Notes: generated by a model not told the origin, from the sequence alone. DNA of 64,000 nucleotides from Pseudoxanthomonas sp. J35 (GCF_000513995.1 NZ_AZVB01000014.1:43501-107500), one strand, 5' to 3'; positions 34,893 to 45,178 are shown, numbered from the stretch's first letter. Numbers and translations are program-made.

Positions 34893-36500
34893 TTACATGC
34901 GGAACACGCCGAACCGCGCCGGCTCGATCGGCGCATTGAGCGCGGCCGACAGGCCCAGGCCCAGCACCCGGCGCGTGTCGGCCGGGTCGATGATACCGTC
35001 GTCCCACAGCCGCGCGGTGGCGTACCACGGACTGCCCTGATGCTCGTACTGCTCGCGCACCGGCGCCTTGAACGCTTCCTCCTCCGCGGCGCTCCAGCTG
35101 CCGCCGCCGGCCTCGATCGCGTCGCGGCGCACGGTGGCCAGGACGCTGGCGGCCTGCTCGCCACCCATCACGCTGATCCGCGCGTTCGGCCACATCCACA
35201 GGAAGCGGGCGCCGTAGGCGCGGCCGCACATGGCGTAGTTGCCGGCGCCGAAGCTGCCGCCGATCACCACGGTGAACTTGGGCACGGACGAGCAGGCCAC
35301 GGCGGTGACCATCTTGGCCCCGTCCTTGGCGATGCCGGCGTTCTCGTACTTGCGGCCGACCATGAAGCCGGTGATGTTCTGCAGGAACACCAGCGGAATG
35401 CCGCGCTGGTTGCACAGTTCGATGAAGTGCGCGCCCTTGAGCGCGCTCTCGGAGAACAGGATTCCGTTGTTGGCGACGATGCCGACCGGGTAGCCGTGCA
35501 GGTGGGCGAAGCCGGTGACCAGGGTCTTGCCGTAGCGCGCCTTGAACTCCTCGAACTCGCTGCCGTCCACCAGGCGCGCGATGACCTCGCGGATGTCGAA
35601 CGGGCGCCGGGTGTCGGCGGGAACGATGCCGTAAAGCTCCTCGGCGGGATACAGCGGCTCGCGCGGCTCGCGGGTGGCGAGGGCGATGTGCTTGCGCCGG
35701 TTGAAGTGGGAGACGATGCCGCGGGCGATCTGCAGCGCGTGCGCGTCGTCCTCGGCGTAATGGTCGGCCACGCCCGACACCGAGGTATGCACGTCGGCAC
35801 CGCCGAGCGATTCGGCGTCGACGACTTCGCCGGTGGCCGCCTTCACCAGCGGCGGGCCGCCGAGGAAGATCGTGCCCTGCTCGCGCACGATCACCGACTC
35901 GTCGCACATGGCCGGCACGTAGGCGCCGCCGGCGGTGCAGCTGCCCATCACCACCGCCACCTGGGGGATGTTCTCCGCGCTCAGCCGCGCCTGGTTGTAG
36001 AAGATCCGGCCGAAGTGCTCCCGGTCGGGGAATACCTCGTCCTGCAGCGGAAGGAAGGCGCCGCCGGAATCGACCAGGTAGATGCACGGCAGGCGGTTCT
36101 CGCGCGCGATCTCCTGCGCGCGCAGGTGCTTCTTCACCGTCATCGGGAAATAGGTGCCGCCCTTGACCGTGGCGTCGTTGGCGACGATCACCACTTCCTG
36201 CCCGCAGACGGTGCCGATGCCGCAGACGATGCCGGCCGCCGGCGCGGCGCCGTCGTACATGTCCTCGGCGGCGAGCGGGGCGATCTCGAGGAAGGGCGAG
36301 CCGGGGTCGAGCAGGGCGTCGATGCGGTCGCGGGCCAGCAGCTTGCCGCGTTCGGTATGGCGCTGCCGGGCCTTCTCGCCGCCACCTTCGGCGGCACGCT
36401 GCAGGCGCCGCTTCAGTTCGGCGGCGAGCTGGCGATGATGGGCGGAGTGGGCGGCGAACTCGGGGGAGCGTGTATCGATCTGGCTGCGGATGGCGGGCAT
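34893..36500 (-). CDS. liuB: methylcrotonyl-CoA carboxylase beta subunit
   Basis: This 535-residue carboxyltransferase transfers CO2 from biotin to 3-methylcrotonyl-CoA. It begins [15 protein letters not shown], typical of LiuB. It has [50 protein letters not shown] and the C-terminal [16 protein letters not shown] with oxyanion-hole glycines. Start at 36500; an upstream in-frame start exists but has no family match. The alpha subunit is encoded 6 kb away, with the feo operon and the GH8 gene between them, so the two are not in one operon as they often are. Confidence 0.94.
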   Translation of the reverse strand: MPAIRSQIDTRSPEFAAHSAHHRQLAAELKRRLQRAAEGGGEKARQRHTERGKLLARDRIDALLDPGSPFLEIAPLAAEDMYDGAAPAAGIVCGIGTVCGQEVVIVANDATVKGGTYFPMTVKKHLRAQEIARENRLPCIYLVDSGGAFLPLQDEVFPDREHFGRIFYNQARLSAENIPQVAVVMGSCTAGGAYVPAMCDESVIVREQGTIFLGGPPLVKAATGEVVDAESLGGADVHTSVSGVADHYAEDDAHALQIARGIVSHFNRRKHIALATREPREPLYPAEELYGIVPADTRRPFDIREVIARLVDGSEFEEFKARYGKTLVTGFAHLHGYPVGIVANNGILFSESALKGAHFIELCNQRGIPLVFLQNITGFMVGRKYENAGIAKDGAKMVTAVACSSVPKFTVVIGGSFGAGNYAMCGRAYGARFLWMWPNARISVMGGEQAASVLATVRRDAIEAGGGSWSAAEEEAFKAPVREQYEHQGSPWYATARLWDDGIIDPADTRRVLGLGLSAALNAPIEPARFGVFRM

Positions 36501-36608
36501 GGGCGTGGCGAAGACGGGATGCCCGAAGGATACGTCACGCCTCCGCATACGCCTTCTGGCGGCGCAGCACGCAGGCGCCCGCGGCGTGGGCCGCGGGCGC
36601 TGCCGGGG

Positions 36609-36977
36609 TCAGTCCTGGTTGGCCTTGCGCTCGGCCGCTTCGGCGGCGTCGCGTGCCTTGGCGGCGGCGGTTTCGGCCACGTCGGCGGTGGCATCGGCGG
36701 CGCGTGCGGTGGCGTCACGGGCGGCATCGCCGGCACGGTCGGCGGCTTCGCGGGCTTCGGCCGCGGCCTGCTCGGCGCGGACCTCGGCCGTGGCACTGGC
36801 TTCGCGCGCGGCATCGACGGCGTCGGCGGCGGCGTGTTCGGTGGCGGCGGCCGCATGATCGGCCGCGGCGGCGGCATGGTCGCCAGCCCGGTTGGCCTCG
36901 TCGCGGGCCGGCTGGTTGCACGCCGCCAGCACCACGGCCACGGCGGTGGCGGTCAACAGCGAAAGGGTGCGCTTCAT
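36609..36977 (-). CDS. Ala-rich amphipathic lipoprotein (paralogue 1)
   Basis: This is a 122-residue protein. The signal peptide MKRTLSLLTATAVAVVLAAC ends in a lipobox (VLAAC, Cys 20). The rest is almost all Ala, Asp, Glu, Arg and Lys in an 11- or 7-residue-like pattern (EHAAADAVDAAREASATAEV), predicting one long amphipathic helix or coiled coil. It resembles Lpp-like or apolipoprotein-like envelope proteins. A weak GGAG precedes the ATG. It is followed on the chromosome by a related gene at 37.1 kb. Function is unknown. Confidence 0.75.
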   Translation of the reverse strand: MKRTLSLLTATAVAVVLAACNQPARDEANRAGDHAAAAADHAAAATEHAAADAVDAAREASATAEVRAEQAAAEAREAADRAGDAARDATARAADATADVAETAAAKARDAAEAAERKANQD

Positions 36978-37076
36978 TGGAAACTCCATCGTCGGGTGGG
37001 TCGGCGCGAGCATCGCCAAACCCGCCTCAGCATCCCGTGAATCCGGAATATCCCCGATGGATGGCGCATAAACGGA

Positions 37077-37102
37077 AAGGCCGCCGGTTACCCGGCGGCC
37101 TT
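37077..37102 (-). terminator. terminator after lipoprotein paralogue 2
   Basis: AAGGCCGCCGG and CCGGCGGCCTT are 11-bp arms around TTAC. Read on the minus strand, the stem runs into TTTCC, so it most likely ends the transcript of the gene stopping at 37141. Confidence 0.7.
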
Positions 37103-37140
37103 CCAGTACAACTGAAGTGTTCGGCAGGTTACTGCGCGAA

Positions 37141-37482
37141 TTACTTCTTGGCCTCTTCGGCGGCGTCCTTGGCCTGGTCGGCCACGTCGGCAGCAGCCTC
37201 GGCGGTGTCGGCAGCAGCGTCGGCAGCAGCGTCGGTGGCGGCGCCGGCGGTGGCGGCAGCAGCGTCGGCAGCGGTGTCGGCGGCAGCAGCGGCGGCGTCA
37301 GCAGCGCCCTGGGCAGCGTCGGCAGTCTCGGCGCCGGCAGCGGCGGCCTGGTCGGCGGCAGCCTGGGCCTCGGCGGCAGCCTGGTCGGCGGCAGCGGCGG
37401 CGTCCTGAGCCTGCTCCTGCTTCGAGCACGCGGCCAGGGCCAGACCCAGGGCCAGGGCGATCAGCAGCTTGTTGATGCTCAT
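37141..37482 (-). CDS. Ala-rich amphipathic lipoprotein (paralogue 2)
   Basis: This is a 113-residue protein with signal MSINKLLIALALGLALAAC and lipobox LAAC (Cys 19). The mature part starts SKQEQAQ and is then about two-thirds alanine with spaced Asp, Gln and Thr (AADAAADTAEAAADVADQAK). The DNA shows short internal repeats of GCAGCGTCGGCGG type, so length may vary between strains. It has its own terminator and a 125-bp upstream gap of lower GC. With its neighbour it forms a small lipoprotein family likely lining the envelope. Confidence 0.75.
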   Translation of the reverse strand: MSINKLLIALALGLALAACSKQEQAQDAAAAADQAAAEAQAAADQAAAAGAETADAAQGAADAAAAAADTAADAAAATAGAATDAAADAAADTAEAAADVADQAKDAAEEAKK

Positions 37483-37607
37483 GATTGGATGTTCCTCGTC
37501 GTTAAGTTGGGCAACGCGCTAGGTTGCGCGCCGGCAACATGATGACAAGCCGGAATCCGCTGTCAAGCGGAATTCGGTCATATTCATAAAAGACCCGTGA
37601 AAAACGA

Positions 37608-38783
37608 TTACAACATTTCGAGCGCGATAGCGGTAGCCTCGCCGCCGCCGATGCACAGCGTGGCCACGCCCCGCTTGAGGCCGCGCTTGCGCAGGGCGTT
37701 GACCAGGGTCACGACCAGGCGCGCGCCCGAGGCGCCGATGGGGTGGCCGAGCGCGCAGGCGCCGCCATTGACGTTTACCTTGGAGTGGGGAATCCCCAGC
37801 TCCTTGATCGGCGCCATGGCCACCACCGCGAAGGCCTCGTTGATTTCGAAAAGGTCGACGTCGGCGATTTTCCAGCCGACTTTGTCCAGCAGGGTGGAAA
37901 TCGCACCGACCGGCGCGGTGGTAAACCATTCCGGCTGCTGCGAGAAAGTCGCGTGGCCGACGATCCGGGCCAGCGGCTGCACGCCGCGCTTCGCCGCCTC
38001 CTCGGCCGACATCAGCACGGTGGCCGCGGCGCCGTCGGAGATCGACGAGGAGCTGGCGGCGGTCACGGTGCCGTCCTTCTTGAACGCCGGCTTGAGGGTC
38101 GGGATCTTGTTGATGTCCGACTTGCCCGGCTGTTCGTCGGTGGCGTACTCGACCTCGCCCTTGCGGGTGGCGACCTTGACCGGGACGATCTCGTCCGCGA
38201 ACGCGCCGGAGGCCTGCGCGGCCTGCGAGCGCTTCACCGACTCGATCGCGAACGCATCCTGCTCCTCGCGGGAGAAACCGTACTTTTCAACGGTCTTCTC
38301 GGCGAACACGCCCATCGCCTGGCCGTCATAGGGATTGGTCAGGCCGTCCCAGGCCATGTGGTCGACGGCCTGGAAGCCGCCGTAGCGGTTGCCGGTGCGC
38401 GAGTTGGGGATCATGTGCGGCGCATTGGTCATCGACTCCATGCCGCCGGCGACCACGATCGAGGCCGAGCCGGCCTTGATCAGGTCGTGGCCCAGCATGA
38501 TCGCCTTCATGCCCGAGCCGCAGACCTTGTTGATGGTGGTGCAGCCGGTGCTGGCCGGCAGGCCGGCCGCCAGTGCCGCCTGGCGTGCGGGCGCCTGGCC
38601 GAGGTTGGCCGGCAGCACGCAGCCCATGATCACTTCGGACACGTCGGCGGCCGGTACGCCGGACTGCTCCAGCGCGGCGGAGATGGCGGCGGCGCCCAGG
38701 GTCGGGGTCGGCACGCCGGTGAACTGGCCGAGGAAGGAACCGATGGCGGTGCGCTTGGCGGCAGCAATGACGATGTCGGACAT
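37608..38783 (-). CDS. acetyl-CoA C-acetyltransferase (thiolase)
   Basis: This is a 391-residue biosynthetic-type thiolase. The nucleophile is in TTINKVCGSGMKA (about 88), followed by GGMESMTNAPH. GGACALGHPIGASGAR carries the catalytic His and CIGGGEATAIAL the second Cys. It condenses or cleaves acetoacetyl-CoA, linking acetoacetate from leucine breakdown to acetyl-CoA. It is flanked by a promoter gap of 164 bp to the divergent autotransporter. PhaA/AtoB-type naming cannot be decided from sequence alone. Confidence 0.93.
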   Translation of the reverse strand: MSDIVIAAAKRTAIGSFLGQFTGVPTPTLGAAAISAALEQSGVPAADVSEVIMGCVLPANLGQAPARQAALAAGLPASTGCTTINKVCGSGMKAIMLGHDLIKAGSASIVVAGGMESMTNAPHMIPNSRTGNRYGGFQAVDHMAWDGLTNPYDGQAMGVFAEKTVEKYGFSREEQDAFAIESVKRSQAAQASGAFADEIVPVKVATRKGEVEYATDEQPGKSDINKIPTLKPAFKKDGTVTAASSSSISDGAAATVLMSAEEAAKRGVQPLARIVGHATFSQQPEWFTTAPVGAISTLLDKVGWKIADVDLFEINEAFAVVAMAPIKELGIPHSKVNVNGGACALGHPIGASGARLVVTLVNALRKRGLKRGVATLCIGGGEATAIALEML

Positions 38784-38947
38784 GGGGGAGGCAACCTCTC
38801 GCGGATGAGTCCTGATTATCGCGGTGGCCGCCGGCGCCCGCTACCGTCCCCCCGGACAGGCGACAGCGGGCCCCCGGTTGCGGTATAGACGGGGCGGGGG
38901 GGGCTGGTGGGCGACCCGCCGGCGAGAACATCGCGAGAGGTGAACTG

Positions 38948-41821
38948 ATGCAGGTCTTCGGCAGTGCGGGCACGGGCAACGGGCTGGCGCGCTCGCTGCT
39001 GGCGATCGCGATCGCCAGCACGCTGGTATCCGGACTGGCCGCCTGTGGCGGTGGTGGTGGCGGCAACGTCCGTTCCGGTACGCCAAGCGCGCCATCGCCC
39101 CCGCCGCCGCCCCCGCCGACTTCGCCTCCGCCGCCGCCACCGCCTCCGCCGCTGATCCAGCCGGGCATCGACGCGCACCTGGCGCTGACACACGCCACCG
39201 CCGGCGAGCGCCAGGGCTATACTGGCGCCGGCTACCGGATCGGCGTGATCGATACCGGCGTCAACCGCAACCAGCCGGCGCTGGCCGGGCGGGTGGCCGC
39301 CAACCTCACCTACGTCAGTGCCAGCCGGAACGACCTCAGCGTCGACGACAAGGTCGGCCATGGCACCACCGTCGCCCAGCTGGCCGCGGGCCAGGCCTTC
39401 GGGCGCTGGCCCGGCGGCGTCGCCCCCGGCGCGACCATCCTGTCGGCCCGCATCATCAACGACGAGCGTCCGACCGACGACGGGTCGGGGCAGGGCAACG
39501 AGGTCACCGGCGCGATCGGGGTCAAGGCGATCCACCAGGACCTGGTCGCGCGCGGCATGCGCATCATGAACAACTCCTGGGGCGGGCTGTACTGGACCCG
39601 CGACACCGCCACCGCCGCGATCGCCGACGAGTACCGCTTCTTCATCCGCGACCACGACGGCCTGGTGGTGTTCGCCACCGGCAACGAAAGCCGTTCCGAT
39701 CCCACCGACATGGCGGCACTGCCCAGCCAGCCGGGCCCCAACAGCACCTTGCCGGCGGCCGACCTCGAGCGCGGCTGGCTGGCGGTCGCGGCGCTGGACA
39801 CCTCCCGGCCCGACCGGCTCATGTACTACTCCAACGCCTGCGGCCTGGCGAAGAACTACTGCCTGGTCGCGCCGGGCACGGCGATGTTCACCGGCACCAA
39901 CGACACCGCCGGCAACCCTTCCTATTACTACGGCAGCGGCACGTCGTACGCCGCGCCGCTGGTGTCCGGCGCCGCGGCGGTGGTCTGGCAGAAATTCCCG
40001 TACTTCAACAACGACCTGGTCCGGCAGACCCTGCTGGGTACCGCCACCGACCTGGGCGACCCGGGCGTGGACGCGGTGTTCGGCTACGGCCTGCTCGATG
40101 TCGCCAAGGCGCTGGGCGGGCCGGCGAAGTTCGACTGGGGCGACGTTGCCGTCAACTTCAGCGGCGAGTCGACCTGGAGCAACGCCATCACCGGTAGCGG
40201 CGGCCTGCTCAAGCAGGGCAGCGGCACCCTGGTGCTCGGCGCCGGCGGAGTGGCGCTGGACTACGAGGGCGCCACCCGCGTGCAGGGCGGCACGCTGAAG
40301 ATCCCCGGGCGGCTGAGCCGGTCGGATGTCTTCGTCGCGGCCGGCGCGCGCCTGGCCGGCGCCGGCTGGCTGGGCGGCAACCTGCAGAACACCGGCACCG
40401 TCCTCATCGACGGCGACCTGCCGGCCGGCGGGATGGAAGTGGCCGGCAACTACGTGCAGAAGCCCGGCGGCGTGCTGTCGCTGGTGGTGGGCTACGGGCC
40501 CTTGCAGGTGGGCGGCACGGCGACCCTGGAAGGCGGTGACGTCCATGTCGCCGGACTGCGCAGCGGCTACACCTGGCAGGCACGCGAGTACGTCTTGACC
40601 GCCGATGGCGGCCTGACCGGCCGGTTTGACCGCCTGACCGCCTCGTCCAGCCTGTTCCTCGATGCCACGCTTGGGTACGACGCCAACCGTGCATGGATGG
40701 ACATCAGCCGCCTGGACGTGCAGGCCACCGCGGCCAGCCTGGCCGACATCACGCCCGCCGCGCTGTCGGCGGCGCAGCGGGTGGAGGCGGCGTTCGACAC
40801 CATCGACGCGCAGCAGGGGGGCGAGGGCGCGGTGGCCGACGGCTTCATCCGCATCGCCGGCCAGTTCCAGAACATCGCCAGCGCTGGCGAGGCGGTGTCC
40901 ACGTTGCGCAGCATGTCCGGCGAAGTGCATGCGGCCGCGGCGGCGGCGACCTTCGATGCCCTGGACCTGGGCCGGCGCGCGCTGGCCTCGCGTTTCGACG
41001 AAGTCGCCAATGGCCATGTCCGCGCCGGTGGCTGGATGCAGGCCCTGGATGCGGCCGGTGCTCCGGTGGCAGGGGCGGATGCCCGTGTTGGCGGGTGGAT
41101 GGCCGGCCACGACGCGCGCCTGTCCGGCTCGCTGCTGGCCGGCATCGCGGTCAGCGAGGCGCGTGGCGACAGCCTGGTCCGCGGGGTGGCCGACCGCAGC
41201 CGCGAACGCCAGGCGGGCGCGCAGGCGTGGATCGGCCGCCAGTGGGACCAGGGCTATCTGATGGGGCAGTTCGGTGCCGGCCAGTGGCAGCGCCAGGTCG
41301 ACCGGCAGTTGCTGCTCGGCGGCAGCACCTATGGCCTGCACGCGGATTATGGCGGCAGCTACACGCTGGCGGGTGCAGAGGCGGGCTACCGCTTCGGGGG
41401 CGCGGACTGGACGGTGTCGCCCTACGTGGCCGCCGAACACGTGCGCGTGGTCAGCGACGGCTTCGAGGAACAGGGCGCCGAAGGCTTCGGCCTGCGCAGC
41501 GACGGCCACGCGGCCTCGCGCACCCAGGCCATTGCCGGCCTGCGCGCAAGCCAGGACTGGGGTCGCTTCGGCCTCGACGGCTATGCCGAGTGGCAGCAGG
41601 CAGTGGCCAGCGACGGTCTGGAACGCCCGGCGAGCTTCGTCGGCGTGGAAGCCTGGTCGCCGCTGGCGGCCACCGATCCGGCGCTGTCCGGCGGCATGTT
41701 CGGGGTCTCGGCACGGGCCTGGCTGTCGCCGCGCTCGGTGCTGTCGCTGGGTTACGACCAGCGCTTCGGCCCGCGCGGCGATGCCAGCCTGGTCTCGCTG
41801 CGCTACGCCGTCGGCTTCTGA
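38948..41821 (+). CDS. lipidated subtilase (S8) autotransporter, Pro-rich linker
   Basis: This is a 957-residue type V secreted protease. The signal region ends SGLAACGGGGGG, a lipobox with Cys at about 33, then a Pro/Ser tract (about 50-68). The S8 triad is Asp in GVIDTGVN (about 101), His in VGHGTTVAQL (about 138) and Ser in GTSYAAPLVSG (about 333). A repeat-like beta-helix region follows (GSGGLLKQGSGTLVL), and the last 280 residues form the autotransporter barrel ending in Phe. AGAGGTGA before ATG 38948 is a fair ribosome site. It is paralogous to the next gene. It probably stays on the surface through its lipid and barrel, or cleaves itself or others, like NalP of Neisseria. Confidence 0.92.
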   Translation: MQVFGSAGTGNGLARSLLAIAIASTLVSGLAACGGGGGGNVRSGTPSAPSPPPPPPPTSPPPPPPPPPLIQPGIDAHLALTHATAGERQGYTGAGYRIGVIDTGVNRNQPALAGRVAANLTYVSASRNDLSVDDKVGHGTTVAQLAAGQAFGRWPGGVAPGATILSARIINDERPTDDGSGQGNEVTGAIGVKAIHQDLVARGMRIMNNSWGGLYWTRDTATAAIADEYRFFIRDHDGLVVFATGNESRSDPTDMAALPSQPGPNSTLPAADLERGWLAVAALDTSRPDRLMYYSNACGLAKNYCLVAPGTAMFTGTNDTAGNPSYYYGSGTSYAAPLVSGAAAVVWQKFPYFNNDLVRQTLLGTATDLGDPGVDAVFGYGLLDVAKALGGPAKFDWGDVAVNFSGESTWSNAITGSGGLLKQGSGTLVLGAGGVALDYEGATRVQGGTLKIPGRLSRSDVFVAAGARLAGAGWLGGNLQNTGTVLIDGDLPAGGMEVAGNYVQKPGGVLSLVVGYGPLQVGGTATLEGGDVHVAGLRSGYTWQAREYVLTADGGLTGRFDRLTASSSLFLDATLGYDANRAWMDISRLDVQATAASLADITPAALSAAQRVEAAFDTIDAQQGGEGAVADGFIRIAGQFQNIASAGEAVSTLRSMSGEVHAAAAAATFDALDLGRRALASRFDEVANGHVRAGGWMQALDAAGAPVAGADARVGGWMAGHDARLSGSLLAGIAVSEARGDSLVRGVADRSRERQAGAQAWIGRQWDQGYLMGQFGAGQWQRQVDRQLLLGGSTYGLHADYGGSYTLAGAEAGYRFGGADWTVSPYVAAEHVRVVSDGFEEQGAEGFGLRSDGHAASRTQAIAGLRASQDWGRFGLDGYAEWQQAVASDGLERPASFVGVEAWSPLAATDPALSGGMFGVSARAWLSPRSVLSLGYDQRFGPRGDASLVSLRYAVGF

Positions 41822-42080
41822 TCCAGCCGTTATCCGGTGGGGGCATCCGGCCGCCGCGTCGGACCGCCATGCGCTGTCTGCGCACCGGTGTTTCCCCAGC
41901 TTCGTTGATTGCGTGACGAGCGCCTCAGGACAAAGCTCGCCAGCGTCCGGTGGAGTGCATGGAACTGGACCTACGCCACAGGACACCGGTGGAAGTCGTT
42001 GTTTCTGGATGGGATACGGGTTACAAATTGCCCCAATGCCTGGCGCGACCGTCGCGCCACTGCCATGGGGGAAAACACGG

Positions 42081-45050
42081 ATGAAGAACACGCAAGGGCG
42101 CAATGCCTTGGCTTTGGCTGTCGTCGCGGTGCTGAGCCTGGGCCTGTCGGCCTGTGGCGGTGGCAACTCCAAGAGCGATGTCCCGCCGCTGGTCATCGGT
42201 GGCGGTGGTGGCGGCGGCTCCGGCGGTGGCGGTGGTGGTGGCGGCGGTGGCGGTGGTGGCAACGACGGCGGCGGTGGCGGTGGTACTCCACCTCCTCCGG
42301 CCAATGTGCAGCCGCCGCACGACGCGCACCTGACCCTGACCCACGCGACCGAAGCCGAGCGCGCCGGTTACACCGGCAAGGGCGTGGTCATCGGCCTGCT
42401 CGACACCGGCGTGAACAGCAACCATCCCGCGCTGACGGGCCGGGTGATCGAAAGCTTCGTGCACGTGGACCCGGCCGAGAACGACCTCAGCGTCGGCGAC
42501 AAGGTCGGCCATGGCACCACGGTGGCGCAGCTGGCCGCCGGCAAGGCCGTCGGCAACTGGCCGGGCGGCGTCGCCCCGGGCGCGAGCATCGTGTCCTCGC
42601 GCATCATCTACGACGAATCGCCGGACGACGACGGTTCGGGCCAGGGCAACGAGGTCCGCGCCGGGCAGGGCTACGGCGATTACTTCCGTGCCCTCAACCT
42701 CGAGATCGCCGACGCCGCCGAAAGAGCTGGCGCCACGGGCGTGATCATCAACAATTCCTGGGGCGGCCTGTACTGGACCGACGACCGGGTCACCAACGAG
42801 TTCGTCAACGCGTACAGCGACCTGATCCTCAACCGCGATGGCCTGGTCGTGTTCGCCAACGGCAACGCCGGCCGCGACGAACGCTACCGTGCCAATCCGA
42901 CCGACAACGCCGCGCTGCCCAGCAAGTCGCCCGCGGCGGCATTCCTGGAGCGCGGCTGGCTGGCCGTGGGCGCGCTGAACCCGACCGAGGCCGAGCCGAC
43001 CCTGACCGACTACTCGCAGGCCTGCGGCGTCGCCAGGAACTACTGCCTGGTCGCCCCGGGCAACGCGGTGTTCACCGGCCACACCGACAGCGCCGGCAGC
43101 ACCTCCTACAAGTGGGGCGGGGGCACCTCCTACGCGGCGCCGCTGGTGTCCGGCGCAGCCGCGCTGGTGTGGGAAGCCTTCCCGTACTTCAACAACGACC
43201 TGGTCCGCCAGACCATCCTCGGTACCGCCACCGACATCGGCGCCGAGGGCGTGGACGACATCTTCGGCTACGGCCTGCTCAACGTGGGCGCGGCGGTCAA
43301 GGGCCCGGGCAAGTTCGACTGGGGCGACGTGCTGGTCGAGTTCGACAACAAGCGCGTGGATCCGGCGCGCGGCATCGACGTCAGCTATTTCCGCAATCCG
43401 ATCAGCGGCAGCGGCGGCCTGATCAAGGACGGCACCGGCACCCTGGTGCTGACCGAGCGCAGCTCGTACACCGGCGACACCGTGCTGCGGAAGGGCGGCC
43501 TGGAAGTGCGGCAGGGCCTCACCAGCTCCAACGTGAGCACGGAAGCGGGTACCCGCTTCAAGGGCGTGGGCAATTTCGGCGGCAGCGTCACCAATGCCGG
43601 CGACCTGATCGCCGGCGACGGCGTCAACGCGATGAACATCGCCGGCGACTTCGTCAACACCGACACCGGCACGTTGCACATCTGGCTGGGCAACCCGCTC
43701 GGCGTGGACGGCACGGCCAAGATCGCCGACAGCACGCTGTACATCGAAGGCATCCGCAACGGTTACGTCTTCGACCAGCGCGCCATGGTGCTGTACACCA
43801 AGGAAGGCCTGGACGGCGAGTTCGCCTTCGTCACCAGCGCGCCTAACGTGACCCTGGTGAACTACAGCCTCGAGTACGACCTGCTCAATGCCTACCTGCG
43901 CGCCACCCGCGTGGACGTGGCCGCGGCGTCGTCGATGTGGGGCCTGTCGGCGCTGTCGCAGGGCTCGGCCACCCGCGTGGAGAACATGCTCGGCGGCATC
44001 GACAACGGTATCAAGCTCGGTGGCGGCGTCGGCATCGACGCGCGCCTGCTCGATGCGGCTGCCGCGTTCCAGCAGGCCCAGGGCATCGCCGGCTTCGACT
44101 TGTCGCTGCGCAGCCTGTCGGGCCAGCTGCACGGCGCGTCCTCGGCGATGACCTACGACAGCATCGACGCCAACCGTCGCGCGGCCAACGCTCGTGTCGA
44201 CCGCTTCCGCGACAGCATCCGCGGCACCGGCGCCTGGGCTTCGAGCCTGTCGCGCGATGGCGCCATGTCGCTGACCGGGTTCGACGCGGTGGACTTCGCC
44301 ACCAGCGGCGACATGGTCGGCCACGACATCGCGCTGGGCGCCAATGCACTGGCCGGCGTGGCCTTCAGCCGCCAGCAGCAGCAGGGCTGGCTGCCGGCCA
44401 TGGGCGACCGCGTGCGCGGCTACCAGTACGAGAGCCAACTCTACGCGGCCTGGCTGGATGACGGCTGGTACGCGCAGGGCCGCGTCGGCATGGGCCAGTT
44501 CGACCGGCAGATGCAGCGCAACGTGCTGCTGGGCATGAGCCTGGACGGCGTGTCCTCGCGGGTGTCGGGCAACTACTTCACCGCCAACGTGGAATCCGGT
44601 CATGGCTTCCGCCTGGCGGGCGCCACCCTGACCCCGTACGTCGGCGTGGATTACACCCGCCTGGAGAACGACGGCTTCAGCGAAGCCGGCGCCAGCGGCC
44701 TGGGCCTGCGTGCGGACGCCTGGGACAGCACCCGCACCCAGGGCTACGTGGGCCTGCGCGGCGAGCGCAGCTGGCGGATGGGCAACGGCCTGTCGCTGTC
44801 GCTGGACGCGCGTGGCGAGTACCAGGAGCGCCTGCAGTCCAGTGGCGAACTGTTCAATGCCAGCTTCGTCGGCTACGAGCAGTGGGAGCCGCTGTACGGC
44901 ATCGGCCTGGCCGAGCACAGCAGCCTGTACCAGCTTGGCCTGAACGCCGCGTTCTCGCCTCGCAACCTGTTCCGCGTCGACCTGAGCCGTCGCCAGAGCG
45001 ACCGTTACAGCGACCAGCAGGTGAACCTGCAGTACCGCCACGCGTTCTGA
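42081..45050 (+). CDS. lipidated subtilase (S8) autotransporter, Gly-rich linker
   Basis: This 989-residue paralogue of the preceding gene starts at ATG 42081 after GGGGGA. The lipobox is LGLSACGGG (Cys about 23), followed by a long Gly tract (about 40-70) where the first paralogue has prolines. The triad is Asp in GLLDTGVN (about 107), His in VGHGTTVAQL (about 144) and Ser in GGGTSYAAPLVSG (about 349). The passenger includes the autotransporter-associated repeat GSGGLIKDGTGTLVLTERSSY. The C-terminal barrel (about 720-989) ends in Phe. Both genes share long identical stretches such as YFNNDLVRQT, so they arose by duplication. A strong terminator follows. Confidence 0.92.
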   Translation: MKNTQGRNALALAVVAVLSLGLSACGGGNSKSDVPPLVIGGGGGGGSGGGGGGGGGGGGGNDGGGGGGTPPPPANVQPPHDAHLTLTHATEAERAGYTGKGVVIGLLDTGVNSNHPALTGRVIESFVHVDPAENDLSVGDKVGHGTTVAQLAAGKAVGNWPGGVAPGASIVSSRIIYDESPDDDGSGQGNEVRAGQGYGDYFRALNLEIADAAERAGATGVIINNSWGGLYWTDDRVTNEFVNAYSDLILNRDGLVVFANGNAGRDERYRANPTDNAALPSKSPAAAFLERGWLAVGALNPTEAEPTLTDYSQACGVARNYCLVAPGNAVFTGHTDSAGSTSYKWGGGTSYAAPLVSGAAALVWEAFPYFNNDLVRQTILGTATDIGAEGVDDIFGYGLLNVGAAVKGPGKFDWGDVLVEFDNKRVDPARGIDVSYFRNPISGSGGLIKDGTGTLVLTERSSYTGDTVLRKGGLEVRQGLTSSNVSTEAGTRFKGVGNFGGSVTNAGDLIAGDGVNAMNIAGDFVNTDTGTLHIWLGNPLGVDGTAKIADSTLYIEGIRNGYVFDQRAMVLYTKEGLDGEFAFVTSAPNVTLVNYSLEYDLLNAYLRATRVDVAAASSMWGLSALSQGSATRVENMLGGIDNGIKLGGGVGIDARLLDAAAAFQQAQGIAGFDLSLRSLSGQLHGASSAMTYDSIDANRRAANARVDRFRDSIRGTGAWASSLSRDGAMSLTGFDAVDFATSGDMVGHDIALGANALAGVAFSRQQQQGWLPAMGDRVRGYQYESQLYAAWLDDGWYAQGRVGMGQFDRQMQRNVLLGMSLDGVSSRVSGNYFTANVESGHGFRLAGATLTPYVGVDYTRLENDGFSEAGASGLGLRADAWDSTRTQGYVGLRGERSWRMGNGLSLSLDARGEYQERLQSSGELFNASFVGYEQWEPLYGIGLAEHSSLYQLGLNAAFSPRNLFRVDLSRRQSDRYSDQQVNLQYRHAF

Positions 45051-45072
45051 GCGCGGCGGTCGGTGGAAACAG

Positions 45073-45102
45073 GAACGCGCCCCTCGGGGCGCGTTCTTTT
45101 TT
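45073..45102 (+). terminator. rho-independent terminator after the second autotransporter
   Basis: GAACGCGCCCC and GGGGCGCGTTC are 11-bp arms around TC, followed by six to seven T. A textbook structure. Confidence 0.92.
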
Positions 45103-45178
45103 GGGAGGGCTGGAAGGCCATCGGGAGGGCGAGGTTTGCGTCCCGCCGCTCCCGATGCGGCGGACATCGGGCGTGGAT

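Noticed and set aside
34074..37040. A 988-codon + strand frame
   Set aside because: Antisense to the SDR, the carboxylase beta gene and a lipoprotein; no conserved motif.
37190..37420. Short GCAGCGTCGGCGG-type repeats considered as a CRISPR or VNTR array
   Set aside because: They are codon repeats of an alanine-rich protein, with no regular spacers. No CRISPR array or cas gene is present in the window.
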